Below, one piece after another: positions 1 to 8,828 of a DNA stretch of 64,000 nucleotides (position 1 is the first letter of the stretch; each line of letters begins with the position of its first letter). Position numbers and translations under genes: made by a program. The stretch is from an uncultured bacterium (lineage in GTDB: Bacteria > Actinomycetota > Coriobacteriia > Coriobacteriales > Coriobacteriaceae), in assembly GCA_905214425.1 (NCBI GenBank), contig CAJMLY010000004.1:1-64000 (forward strand), given 5' to 3'. The notes beneath the pieces were generated by a model. That model had not been told where the DNA came from, searched no databases, and was given only the letters and a program-made list of their open reading frames with translations.

Positions 1-1
1 G

Positions 2-55
2 CACCTGAAGAAGGTCGCCGCCGGCGAGATCGTCAACAGCCCGCGCGAGTACTAG
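2..55 (+). CDS. C-terminal end of probable glucose-1-phosphate thymidylyltransferase (partial)
   Basis: Only the last 17 codons are inside the window, reading HLKKVAAGEIVNSPREY then TAG. The tail resembles the end of RfbA-type thymidylyltransferases, and rfbB and rfbC-rfbD lie downstream, so RfbA (first step of dTDP-rhamnose synthesis) is the natural guess. The fragment is too short to prove it. A terminator follows at once, so the two-gene module inserted behind it is probably transcribed separately. Confidence 0.4.
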   Translation, partial: HLKKVAAGEIVNSPREY

Positions 56-74
56 CGCCAGCTTGCTTTCTTTT

Positions 75-104
75 AGGGGCCTCCGTTATCTGGTGGCCCC
101 TTTC
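75..104 (+). terminator. Rho-independent terminator after the partial gene
   Basis: AGGGGCCTCC (75-84) and GGTGGCCCCT (92-101) pair over ten positions with one mismatch around a 7-base loop, followed by TTTCG. It separates the partial rfbA-like gene from the module that follows. Confidence 0.75.
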
Positions 105-149
105 GTTATGATTACGGTGACCATATAACCAATATGATTGGGAGTGGAT

Positions 150-587
150 GTGTTAAGCGTCTACTTTGGCGATATGCCAGAAGCGATTTACAACACAGCG
201 ACATATTTCAAAAACTCTTACCGGTCTTCTTGGATTACGGATCCCTATGCAGTCTCGATAATTAAAGATGTCGATCGATCGGATGTTGTCTCCGAAAACG
301 TCATCGAAAGCCCCGTGCTTGGATCCATCTCCCCACTCCAGCTTTCTGGTGGCGTGAAAACGCTGCTGCTTATGAGATTTGATCGTAAGCATATTTTTAA
401 CGCTTCTACCTGTGGTGACAACTGTGCCAAGTGGATTCTCGACATGGCGAAAGACCGCAAGCTCGTTGTGAATCTCTATCATGTGATGGACTTTGGTCGC
501 GAGGATTTTAAAATCAAAGTCGTGAACAGTGGTCGAATCGTTCATAATATGGCCGAATTGATTCACGAGTCGATTCCGTATCTGTAG
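150..587 (+). CDS. DUF4869-like small protein, module copy 1
   Basis: A 145-residue protein of unknown function. It matches, by my recollection of the family, the uncharacterised DUF4869 domain found mainly in gut Firmicutes and Coriobacteria. It has no signal peptide or membrane segment. It aligns end to end with the protein at 8828-9277; nearly invariant blocks are LSGGVKTLLL and FNASTCGDNCA. The GTG at 150 is chosen because the homologue begins at the same residue (LSV/LSI) and GGGAG lies 5 bases upstream; a TTG at 138 is the longer alternative. The gene is followed 9 bases later by the NTPase of the pair. Base composition is visibly lower in GC than the rfb genes beside it, suggesting acquisition by transfer. 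No catalytic function can be assigned. Confidence 0.8.
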   Translation: MLSVYFGDMPEAIYNTATYFKNSYRSSWITDPYAVSIIKDVDRSDVVSENVIESPVLGSISPLQLSGGVKTLLLMRFDRKHIFNASTCGDNCAKWILDMAKDRKLVVNLYHVMDFGREDFKIKVVNSGRIVHNMAELIHESIPYL

Positions 588-596
588 GTGCTGCTT

Positions 597-1571
597 ATGA
601 ACGGTTCGCATCTCGTTAAAATTTCCCGCCGCAGGGGAACCAAGTACACATTTACCATCAAGCGGAACATCACTATTGTGCGTGGCGATAGCGGCACGGG
701 TAAGACGACACTGTTTGACATGGTCGCAGACTACATGCGAACGGGCGAGCAGTCGGGTGTTTCCTTGCAATGTGATTGTCCCTGTGTCGCCTTGACCGAT
801 TATGATTGGCGAAACCAGCTTTCGTCCGTTCATGACTCGATTGTATTTGTCGATGAGGGCTTAAAAGAGATCCATTCTGATGAGTTTGCCCATCATGCGC
901 TGTATTCCTCGAATTATTTCGTGCTGATCTCAAGGGCTGACTTCCCCAATCTTCCGTATAGCGTGGATGAGATTTACAAGATTAAGACGAGCGGAAAATA
1001 CCATTCTTTCGTCCCTGTTTATCAAGATCGCGGGAATCATCGTTATGCTATTTCCCGGTCGGCGCCAAAACAGGACTTTTCTATCCTTCTATGCGAGGAT
1101 AGTAAGTCTGGTTTCCAGTTCTTTGAACGGCATTTTGCTGACAGTGAGCTTGCCTGTGCTTCGGCCATGACGAACAGCGCGATTTTGGGCTGGTTGGATC
1201 AGCATCTCGACGATCGCGTGTTTGTTGTTGCGGACGGAGCGGCATTTGGGTGCTATGCGGACCGCGTCCTTAAGCTGCAAGACATTCACCGCGATGCTGT
1301 TACAGTTTGTCTTCCCGAGTCGTTCGAGTGGCTTCTGCTGAGCTCCGGCGTAATTTCAGGGATAGATGCCAAAGCGGTTTTGCAAGAGCCGGAAGCGTTT
1401 GCAGACAGTGAGAAGTTTAAAAGCTGGGAGGACTTCTTCTATAAGTACTTGCGTGAAGAAACTGCGGGTTCGGTTTTTCAGTACGACAAAGACTCCATTC
1501 CAGAAGTGTTTTGTACGGGAAGTAATTCCGCGAAGGTCATGGCTCTTATCGCATGTCGAAATGTCCGATAG
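597..1571 (+). CDS. P-loop NTPase of the DUF4869 module, copy 1
   Basis: A 324-residue protein of unknown function. Residues 30-37 (GDSGTGKT) form a Walker A motif. Residues 82-87 (IVFVDE) form a Walker B motif with the acidic pair DE. SSNYFVLISR (104-113) resembles a sensor-1 strand. The C-terminal half shares conserved blocks with its paralogue at 7827-8828: EDSKSG (167-172), DGAAFG (213-218) and LPESFEW (239-245). Their acidic residues are spaced somewhat like a Toprim domain, but that is a hypothesis. The start ATG at 597 is chosen by alignment with the paralogue; GTG at 588 is possible. The gene is AT-rich: 26 G/C in bases 901-960 versus 40 in 1741-1800 of rfbB. No membrane segment is visible. 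Confidence 0.8.
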   Translation: MNGSHLVKISRRRGTKYTFTIKRNITIVRGDSGTGKTTLFDMVADYMRTGEQSGVSLQCDCPCVALTDYDWRNQLSSVHDSIVFVDEGLKEIHSDEFAHHALYSSNYFVLISRADFPNLPYSVDEIYKIKTSGKYHSFVPVYQDRGNHRYAISRSAPKQDFSILLCEDSKSGFQFFERHFADSELACASAMTNSAILGWLDQHLDDRVFVVADGAAFGCYADRVLKLQDIHRDAVTVCLPESFEWLLLSSGVISGIDAKAVLQEPEAFADSEKFKSWEDFFYKYLREETAGSVFQYDKDSIPEVFCTGSNSAKVMALIACRNVR

Positions 1572-1580
1572 TTTTGTTGA

Positions 1581-2666
<1,086 letters not shown>

Positions 2667-2692
2667 GACCGCATCCCGGCGAACCGCGCCGC

Positions 2693-2760
2693 GGGGCGCC
2701 CGCGCGGGGCCGCAGGGCATGGGGATGATCCTGCGTCCCCGCGCGGGCGCCCCCGTTTTC
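2693..2760 (+). terminator. Long GC-rich hairpin between rfbB and rfbC-rfbD
   Basis: Bases 2693-2709 (GGGGCGCCCGCGCGGGG) are perfectly complementary to 2737-2753. The stem continues inward, after one mismatch, through CGCAGG (2711-2716) and CCTGCG (2730-2735). The run CGTTTTC follows. It looks like an intrinsic terminator or attenuator inside the rhamnose operon; alternatively it is an mRNA-stabilising structure. Confidence 0.75.
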
Positions 2761-2789
2761 CCAACCTCTTCGATAGGAGCTTTTCCCAC

Positions 2790-4244
2790 ATGGCAGACAT
2801 CGCATTCGAGAAGGACCTCTCCGTCGCCGAGACCGGCATCGAGGGCCTCAAGGTCGTCGACCTGGCCGTCCACGGCGACTCGCGCGGCTGGTTCAAGGAG
2901 AACTGGCAGCGCGCCAAGATGACCGCCCTGGGCATCCCCGATCTCAGGGTCGTCCAGAACAACATCTCCTATAACGACAGCCGCGGCGTCACCCGCGGCA
3001 TCCACGCGGAGCCCTGGGACAAGTTCATCTCCGTGGCCCGCGGCTCGGTCTTCGGCGCATGGGTGGACCTGCGCGAGGGCAGCTCCACCTACGGGAAGGT
3101 GTTCACCTGCACCCTGGACCCGTCCAGGGCCATCTACGTCCCGCGCGGCGTGGGCAACTCCTTCCAGGCCCTGGAGGACGGCACCGCCTACACCTACCTG
3201 GTGGACGCCCACTGGTCCCTCGAGCTGAAGAGGACCTACACCTTCGTGAACCTCGCCGACCCCGAGCTCGCCATCGAGTGGCCGATCCCGCTGGACCAGG
3301 CCACCGTCTCCGAGGCCGACCTCAACCACCCGATGCTGAAGGACGTCGTCCCCATGGCGCCGAAGCGCACCCTCGTCACCGGCTGCGACGGCCAGCTGGG
3401 CCATGCCGTGCGCGAGCTGGCCGAGGAGCGCGGCGTCGCCAAGGACTTCGACTTCTGCGACATCGACACCTTCGACATGTCCGACCCGGCGGCCTATTCG
3501 CAGTACGACTGGTCGCTCTACGGCACCGTGATCAACTGCGGCGCCTACACCGCCGTGGATAAAGCGGAGACCCCCGAGGGCCGTGTCATCGCCTGGAAGG
3601 CCAACGCGACCGGCCCCGCCCTTCTCGCCCGCACCTGCGCCGGGCACGGGATCACGCTCGTCCACGTGTCCTCCGACTACGTCTTCGACGGCACCGCCGA
3701 GGTCCACACGGAGGAGGAGCCCCTCAGCCCGCTTTCCGTCTACGGCCAGACCAAGGCCGCCGGCGACATCGCCGTGGCAGGGTGCCCGCGCCACTACATC
3801 ATGCGCAGCTCCTGGGTCATCGGCGAGGGGCACAACTTCGTCAAGACCATGAAGGCGCTCTCCGACCGCGTCGCCGACCCGGAGGACAAGCTGGAGCAGG
3901 TCACCGTCGTGGACGACCAGCTGGGCCGCCTGACCTTCACGCGCGACATGGCGCGGGCCATCTTCCATGTGCTGGGCACCCACGCCCCCTACGGGACCTA
4001 TAACTGCACCGGTTCCGGCGCCGTCAAGTCCTGGGCCGACATCGCCCGCGCCGTCTTCGAGGCCGCCAACGGCAACGGCGACAGGGTCGTGCCGGTATCG
4101 ACTGCCGACTACTACGCGAGCGCCGCCGGCCCCGTCGCCCCGCGCCCGGTCCACTCCGCCCTCGACCTGTCCAAGCTCGAGTCGGTCGGGTTCCACATGC
4201 CCGACTGGGAGGAAGAGCTGGGGGAGTACCTCAAGACGCTCTAG
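2790..4244 (+). CDS. Fused dTDP-4-dehydrorhamnose 3,5-epimerase / reductase
   Basis: A 484-residue fusion covering the last two steps of dTDP-L-rhamnose synthesis. Residues 1 to about 185 are an RmlC cupin epimerase: DSRGWFKE, the VTRGIHAEPW block with the catalytic His, and IYVPRGVGNSFQ. Residues from about 190 on are an RmlD reductase: TGCDGQLG dinucleotide-binding loop, NCGAYTAVDKAE, SSDYVFDG, and a Y-x-x-x-K motif in VYGQTKAAGD. The two enzymes are normally separate proteins of about 185 and 290 residues, so both halves are complete. Start ATG has TAGGAG upstream. It follows rfbB across a strong hairpin and is followed by a terminator. Confidence 0.93.
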   Translation: MADIAFEKDLSVAETGIEGLKVVDLAVHGDSRGWFKENWQRAKMTALGIPDLRVVQNNISYNDSRGVTRGIHAEPWDKFISVARGSVFGAWVDLREGSSTYGKVFTCTLDPSRAIYVPRGVGNSFQALEDGTAYTYLVDAHWSLELKRTYTFVNLADPELAIEWPIPLDQATVSEADLNHPMLKDVVPMAPKRTLVTGCDGQLGHAVRELAEERGVAKDFDFCDIDTFDMSDPAAYSQYDWSLYGTVINCGAYTAVDKAETPEGRVIAWKANATGPALLARTCAGHGITLVHVSSDYVFDGTAEVHTEEEPLSPLSVYGQTKAAGDIAVAGCPRHYIMRSSWVIGEGHNFVKTMKALSDRVADPEDKLEQVTVVDDQLGRLTFTRDMARAIFHVLGTHAPYGTYNCTGSGAVKSWADIARAVFEAANGNGDRVVPVSTADYYASAAGPVAPRPVHSALDLSKLESVGFHMPDWEEELGEYLKTL

Positions 4245-4266
4245 CCGCTATTAACTTTTCGAGAGC

Positions 4267-4300
4267 AAAAGCCGCCGCTTGTTAACGGTGGCTTTTCTTG
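4267..4300 (+). terminator. Terminator of the rhamnose genes
   Basis: AAAAGCCGCCG (4267-4277) pairs with CGGTGGCTTTT (4286-4296), eleven positions with one mismatch, followed by CTTG. It ends the rfb transcript before the convergent glycosyltransferase. Confidence 0.8.
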
Positions 4301-4346
4301 TTGGTGGCTATCTGCGCAGTGGTGCCAATAGCATTCTGCGGAAGAT

Positions 4347-5318
4347 CTACCTCTCGCTTGTCTCGGTGGCGGACTTGCCGGGCTGGTCATCGTAGGCGTA
4401 TTTGCTGTACACGTTGACCTCCCACTGCTTTTTTTCGACCTTTGCCACAGAATCCAGGATGAATCCGGTTGCAAGGCTCAGACCACAGAGGAACATAAAC
4501 GATGCAGCAAGCATGGCAGTGGGGAAACGCGGGACCAGGCCGGTCTGAAAGTACTCAACAAAGATAGGAATGCCCAAAACCAGGCCGATAATCGCGAATA
4601 GAAGCGCGACGAGGCTGAAGAACTTCAGCGGGCGGTAGTCCTTGAACAGCGTGCCGATCATCGCAACGACTTTAATGCCGTCGCTCACGGTATTGAGCTT
4701 GGACTCGGAGCCTTCCGGACGGTCGCGGTACTCGATGGGCACATCCTTGATGCGCCAGCGGTGGTCGACGGCGTGGATCGAGAGCTCGGTTTCGATCTGG
4801 AAGCCCTCGGAAAGCACAGGGAAGGTTTTAACGAACGGGCGGCTCATGGCACGGTAGCCGGTCATGACATCATCGAAGCTGTAGCCATAGATCCACTTGA
4901 TCATGGCACGGACCAGATTGTTGCCAAAGCCGTGGAAGGCACGCTTGTTCTCCTCGGCATAGGTGCCGTTGGAAAGGCGATCGCCTACGGTCATGTCGGC
5001 CGTGCCGCTGAGGATAGGCTCGCAGAGGGCTTTGGCCGCCTCGGCGGGGTAGGTGTCGTCGCCGTCGACCATCAGGTAGCAATCGGCGTCGATGTCGCGA
5101 AACATCTGGCGGCACACGTTGCCCTTTCCCTGACGGGGCTCAAAGCGGACCGTGGCGCCGTGCTCGGTGGCGATGCGTGAGGTACCGTCCGACGAGTTGT
5201 TGTCATAGACATAGACCGTCGCTTGCGGAAGCTCGCGGTGAAAGTCGTCGATGACTTTGCCGATCGTGAGCGCTTCGTTGTAGCAGGGGATGATGACGGC
5301 GATGGATTCAGAATTCAC
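4347..5318 (-). CDS. Membrane-anchored family 2 glycosyltransferase
   Basis: A 323-residue GT-A glycosyltransferase of the DPM1/GtrB type. It probably transfers a sugar from a nucleotide donor to a polyprenyl phosphate or a growing surface glycan. The N-terminus AVIIPCYNEA is the family start; VYDNNSSDGT and VDGDDTYP carry the metal- and nucleotide-binding acidic residues. Two hydrophobic segments near residues 235-258 and 275-300 anchor it in the membrane. GTG start with AAGGAGC 7 bases upstream. It is divergent from the ABC exporter genes and convergent with rfbC-rfbD, which fits a role in making the same rhamnose-containing polymer. The exact substrate is unknown. Confidence 0.85.
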   Translation of the reverse strand: MNSESIAVIIPCYNEALTIGKVIDDFHRELPQATVYVYDNNSSDGTSRIATEHGATVRFEPRQGKGNVCRQMFRDIDADCYLMVDGDDTYPAEAAKALCEPILSGTADMTVGDRLSNGTYAEENKRAFHGFGNNLVRAMIKWIYGYSFDDVMTGYRAMSRPFVKTFPVLSEGFQIETELSIHAVDHRWRIKDVPIEYRDRPEGSESKLNTVSDGIKVVAMIGTLFKDYRPLKFFSLVALLFAIIGLVLGIPIFVEYFQTGLVPRFPTAMLAASFMFLCGLSLATGFILDSVAKVEKKQWEVNVYSKYAYDDQPGKSATETSER

Positions 5319-5348
5319 TCAATGCTCCTTATACATTCAATCCTTGAA

Positions 5349-5377
5349 AGTATAGCCGTTTGGTCATGGCATCCTAA
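5349..5377 (-). promoter_or_regulatory. Possible promoter of the glycosyltransferase
   Basis: On the minus strand TTAGGA (5377-5372) and TATACT (5354-5349) are separated by 17 bases and point to the GTG at 5318. The -10 is good and the -35 weak. Confidence 0.45.
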
Positions 5378-5478
5378 GATGTGGGTTAGTTCTCCAGTTT
5401 TGTTGCGTGAATCGTTTGCATGGTCGTCGGGTCTATACTGTTCGTTTGTCAACGATTACGAGTAAAGGAGTTGCATCC

Positions 5479-6324
5479 GTGTCGGATCAGACAAAGCAAC
5501 AAGAAACTCGCAGTCTGCCTGCGACGTTTGCTAAGAACGAATTTGAGAAGGATGCGTTTATCCTTCGTCAGCTGGTTACCAAGGATTTTAAGATCAAGTA
5601 TCGCCGTAGCGTTCTGGGTGTCGCATGGTCGGTGCTCAATCCGTTGCTGATGATGATCGTCATGGCCATCGTGTTCTCGACGATTTTTGGCCAGGGCCGC
5701 AATGGCTCAATGACGCCCGAGATGTACCCGCTGTACTTGATCGTGGGTAACATTACCTTTGCCGTCATGTCCGAGTCTACGAACCAGGCCCTGACGTCTA
5801 TCGTGGGCGCTGCCCCTCTGCTCAAGAAGGTTAAGGTGCACCGCTGGGTCTTCCCGGTGCAGAAGGTGCTCTTCTCGCTGGTCAACTTTGCCTTCTCGCT
5901 GGTCGCCGTCGTCATCGTCATGCTGTGGTTCCGCGTTATGCCTTCTTGGCACCTCATTCTGCTGCCGGTTTGCCTGCTGCTGCTTATGTGCTTCTGCATG
6001 GGCCTGGGCATGATGCTCTCTGCTCTTACGGTCTTTTTCCGCGACGTTATGCATCTATGGAGCGTCGTCATCACGGCATGGACTTACATTACGCCCATCT
6101 TCTGGACGACTGACTATATTGCGCAAATGCCGCATCTCGTGCGTATCTTGATGTATGCGAACCCCATGTTCAACTACCTGCAGTTTATGCGCGATATCTT
6201 TCTGTTCCAGACTACGCCCTCGCTCATGACGTTTGGTATGTGCGTTGCCTGGGCGGTTCTTGCGCTTATTATTGGCTATACCGTGTTCCATAAGTCCGAG
6301 CGCAAATTTATCCTCTACATCTAA
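5479..6324 (+). CDS. wzm: Polysaccharide ABC transporter permease
   Basis: A 281-residue ABC-2 family permease with about six membrane segments, paired with the ATPase gene 11 bases downstream. Such pairs export lipid-linked O-antigen, teichoic acid or rhamnan-like polymers across the cytoplasmic membrane. Features include the cytosolic amphipathic stretch before the first helix (LRQLVTKDFKIKYRRSVLG) and YITPIFW in the fifth helix region. The GTG at 5479 is chosen because AAAGGAG lies 8 bases upstream; an ATG at 5407 would add 24 residues with no family similarity. A TATACT at 5434-5439 could be the -10 element. Confidence 0.92.
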   Translation: MSDQTKQQETRSLPATFAKNEFEKDAFILRQLVTKDFKIKYRRSVLGVAWSVLNPLLMMIVMAIVFSTIFGQGRNGSMTPEMYPLYLIVGNITFAVMSESTNQALTSIVGAAPLLKKVKVHRWVFPVQKVLFSLVNFAFSLVAVVIVMLWFRVMPSWHLILLPVCLLLLMCFCMGLGMMLSALTVFFRDVMHLWSVVITAWTYITPIFWTTDYIAQMPHLVRILMYANPMFNYLQFMRDIFLFQTTPSLMTFGMCVAWAVLALIIGYTVFHKSERKFILYI

Positions 6325-6335
6325 GGAGTGCTGTG

Positions 6336-7103
6336 ATGACTGAATCTGTTGTTGATTACAGCGAGCAGCCTCTGGCTGTCGAGGTCGACGACGTCACCAT
6401 GATCTTTAACATGGCGTCCGAGTCGCTGACCAACCTCAAGGAGTACTTCATCAAGCTCGCCAAGCACGAGCTGTTCTTTGAGGAGTTTAGGGCGCTTAAG
6501 CATATCTCGTTTGATATTCACCGTGGCGAGGTCGTGGGTCTAGTCGGCACCAACGGCTCTGGCAAGTCTACGATGCTCAAGATTATCGCTGGCGTGCTTG
6601 AGCCTAGCGAGGGCAGCGTTAAGGTGCACGGCAATATTGCGCCTCTGATTGAGCTTGGTGCCGGCTTTGACCCCGAGCTGACCGCCCGCGAGAACATCTA
6701 TCTGAACGGTGCCCTGCTCGGCTATACCAAGGAGTTCATCGACGCCAACTTTGACGGCATTATCGAGTTCGCTGAGCTGCAGAACTTTGTCGATATGCCG
6801 CTTAAGAACTTCTCCTCGGGCATGGTGGCGCGTATCGCCTTTGCAATCGCGACGATTACTGAGCCAGATATTCTGATCGTTGATGAGACGCTGTCCGTCG
6901 GTGATGTGTTCTTCCAGCAGAAGTGTGAGGCCCGCATTCAGCACTTTATCCAGAGCGGTGACGTGACGGTTCTGTTCGTTTCGCACTCCATGGAGCAGGT
7001 TGAGCGCATCTGCCAGCGTGCCGTTTGGATTGAGAAGGGTGACCTTCGCATGGACGGCCCGGTCAGTGAGGTCTGCAAGGCGTATCGCGAGCAGTTCAAC
7101 TAG
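6336..7103 (+). CDS. wzt: Polysaccharide ABC transporter ATP-binding protein
   Basis: A 255-residue ABC ATPase of the Wzt/TagH type, energising the permease encoded just upstream. It shows Walker A GTNGSGKST, the signature block FSSGMVARIAF, Walker B ILIVDE, and the H-loop histidine in FVSHSMEQV. It lacks the long C-terminal carbohydrate-binding domain of O9a-type Wzt, so it probably does not recognise a chain-end cap. AAGGAG lies 7 bases before the ATG; a GTG three bases earlier is possible. Together with wzm, the glycosyltransferase and the rhamnose enzymes it makes up a surface-polymer export locus. Confidence 0.93.
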   Translation: MTESVVDYSEQPLAVEVDDVTMIFNMASESLTNLKEYFIKLAKHELFFEEFRALKHISFDIHRGEVVGLVGTNGSGKSTMLKIIAGVLEPSEGSVKVHGNIAPLIELGAGFDPELTARENIYLNGALLGYTKEFIDANFDGIIEFAELQNFVDMPLKNFSSGMVARIAFAIATITEPDILIVDETLSVGDVFFQQKCEARIQHFIQSGDVTVLFVSHSMEQVERICQRAVWIEKGDLRMDGPVSEVCKAYREQFN

Positions 7104-7157
7104 GTTATAATTACTTGCGCCCGACAGGCTTGCGCTTGCTTGGGCGTGTGGTTATTT

Positions 7158-7234
7158 GCTCCATTAGCTCAGTTGGATAGAGCAGGGGACTTCTAATCCC
7201 AAGGTCGACGGTTCGAATCCGCCATGGAGCACCA
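7158..7234 (+). tRNA. tRNA-Arg (anticodon UCU)
   Basis: A 77-base cloverleaf with encoded CCA. Acceptor arms GCTCCAT and ATGGAGC pair fully. The D arm is GCTC...GAGC, the anticodon loop CTTCTAA gives UCU, and the T loop is TTCGAAT. The anticodon stem has a G-A at its outer pair. A terminator follows. Confidence 0.95.
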
Positions 7235-7243
7235 TCGTTTATT

Positions 7244-7276
7244 AAGCCCGGACTGCTTGGTGGTCTGGGCTTTTTT
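7244..7276 (+). terminator. Terminator of tRNA-Arg(UCU)
   Basis: AAGCCCGGAC (7244-7253) pairs with GTCTGGGCTT over ten positions with one G-T, followed by a six-T run at 7271-7276. Confidence 0.85.
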
Positions 7277-7778
7277 CACATGCCGGTGTTCTTTATTCTT
7301 GCCGGGTATACGTTTAGGCCGAAGCCGTGGCGTGAGCTGCTGTTGTGCTGCTGATGTGGATTGGTTATACGGCGCGCCTAAGGGGGCTGGAGCCGAGCGT
7401 GAGCGAGCCTCTGCTGTTTATTGGAGCCGGTGTTGCTTGGCTTGTCCTTGCCGCGCTGAGTGGGGTGAGCTTTCGAGCCGCCGCGTGGATGGGTTTTTGG
7501 TTGCGACAGTTGCCGCTCTTGCCGGTAGCTACTGCGTGTGCTGGGTTTCGATGGCGTTGGAGAAGTTGAAAGATGTGCCGGTTTTGGGGTCCTTTGAGCG
7601 AGCGCTCGTGTTCTGCGGACAGGCCAGTCTTGCCATCTTTGCAATCCACGCGGTCGATTGGTTTATTCCTTGGCAGACCATGCCTCTGCTTATGACGCTG
7701 CCAGCATCGTGGCTCTTTGCGTCGATTGTGCGCCGCAGGTGCGACATAGGGTTGGTGTACGTGATCAAGAAGGCGTAA
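7271..7778 (+). pseudogene. Broken acyltransferase-3 family gene
   Basis: Three frames carry consecutive pieces of a membrane O-acyltransferase. From 7271 the frame reads FFHMPVFFILAGYTFRP, a block typical of acyltransferase-3 (OafA/fucose acetylase) proteins, then stops at 7352. A second frame (about 7345-7480) gives hydrophobic segments such as LLFIGAGVAWLVLAAL. A third frame gives SLAIFAIHAVDWFIPW and ends at 7778. The pieces total about 165 residues against roughly 330 for the intact family, so large parts are missing as well as frameshifted. The remnant begins in the T run of the tRNA terminator. It may once have modified the polymer exported by wzm-wzt. Confidence 0.7.
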
Positions 7779-7780
7779 CA

Positions 7781-7810
7781 AAAACGGGGAGGACCAACTT
7801 GGCCCTCCCC
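7781..7810 (-). terminator. Terminator of module copy 2
   Basis: GGGGAGG (7786-7792) and CCTCCCC (7804-7810) pair, with CCA/TGG inside. On the minus strand CGTTTTTG follows. It ends the NTPase-DUF4869 transcript. Confidence 0.8.
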
Positions 7811-7826
7811 ACTATATCTAGTCTGT

Positions 7827-8828
7827 CTAGTCTGCCTTCAGGCACTCGGGCAAGACGTTTGCAACTGCATTCATCGCCTGCGGCCTCAGGTACTGCTCAT
7901 TGAGCTTTGCCTTTCTGTAGGCGTAGCGAGTGTCTGCCGAGTACTTGATCAATACGTCGGTGAAGAATCGTTCCCAGCTTAGGTAGTCGCGGCTTTCGAT
8001 ATAGCTCGAAGGATCCTTGAGGATTTTTGGAATGTCGTTACTGGGAATGAGGCCAGATTGCAGAAGTGTCCACTCGAATGATTCCGGGAGGAACAAGCGA
8101 ACGTTCTTGTAAACGCGCTGTCCGAGCACCTTTTCGATGTAGGGACCAAACGCTGCGCCGTCTCCAATGGCAAGAATGTTTTGCTCGGGACATTCGTGAA
8201 TTGTCCGCTTTAGATTTGCTACGCCGGTGGCGGTATAGCAGGGGATCCCGAGCCGGTTGCAAAGAGCGTCGTAGAATTGATAGCCAGATTTGCTATCTTC
8301 GACAACTACGGCGTCGGGTACCTCGAATCCAACATTTAGATCCTGATACAGCATACTTGCCGTGTGGTCATATAGCGGCTTGGTCACCGAGTAGAAGCGC
8401 CTGTCGCTCTTGCGGCCATTGATTGTTTTACTCGTCGTGTTGACTAACTTCAGGATCTCATCGACGCTGTAGGGGAGCTCGTTGGCATCGCGACGAGATA
8501 TCAGAACAAAATAGTTGGACGAGCCGTTGATGGCTTTGGCGAAGTCTTTTGAGTAGATAAACTCGTTGCCCTCATCTAGAAAGACGATTGAATCCTCGAT
8601 GATCGACAGCTCGCGTTCCCAGCGTCTGCCGGAAAGCGTTTCGCAAGGTGCGTCGCAGCTGAGTGCAACGCCGCTTTCCGGTCCTCGGTCGTTGTAGTCG
8701 CGAATCATCGAGATGAGCATCGTTTTGCCCGTGCCGCTATTGCCGCGTATAAAGGAAATATTGCGCTTAAACGTGAGTGTGTATTTGACCTTTGCACGCT
8801 CTACGACAACGGTATGCGTTCCCTTCAT
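7827..8828 (-). CDS. P-loop NTPase of the DUF4869 module, copy 2
   Basis: A 333-residue paralogue of the protein at 597-1571. Walker A is GNSGTGKT at 29-36; Walker B is SIVFLDEG near 80-88. The conserved C-terminal blocks are present: EDSKSG, GDGAAFG, LPESFEW and a late SWERFF. LPYSVDEI after the SSNYFVLISR strand is also shared. Divergence is greatest between the NTPase half and EDSKSG, where this copy carries an extra Lys/Arg-rich stretch. Its ATG overlaps the stop of the DUF4869 gene in TAATG, which implies translational coupling and a joint function. Function is unknown; an ATP-dependent switch or defence effector is conceivable but unproven. Confidence 0.8.
   Translation of the reverse strand: MKGTHTVVVERAKVKYTLTFKRNISFIRGNSGTGKTMLISMIRDYNDRGPESGVALSCDAPCETLSGRRWERELSIIEDSIVFLDEGNEFIYSKDFAKAINGSSNYFVLISRRDANELPYSVDEILKLVNTTSKTINGRKSDRRFYSVTKPLYDHTASMLYQDLNVGFEVPDAVVVEDSKSGYQFYDALCNRLGIPCYTATGVANLKRTIHECPEQNILAIGDGAAFGPYIEKVLGQRVYKNVRLFLPESFEWTLLQSGLIPSNDIPKILKDPSSYIESRDYLSWERFFTDVLIKYSADTRYAYRKAKLNEQYLRPQAMNAVANVLPECLKAD

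Noticed and set aside
597..1571. The module NTPase as an ABC transporter ATPase
   Set aside because: No ABC signature (LSGGQ) in the NTPase, no Q-loop or H-loop arrangement; the LSGG string occurs in the small partner, not in the NTPase, and is part of a different context.
7158..7276. tRNA-Arg(UCU) as an attachment site of an integrated element
   Set aside because: No duplicated tRNA 3' end and no integrase gene were found between it and the aro operon.
7224..7778. A 184-codon open frame starting inside the tRNA-Arg as a real gene
   Set aside because: Its first half is not similar to anything and it begins within the tRNA; only its second half carries acyltransferase-like sequence, so the region is called a pseudogene.
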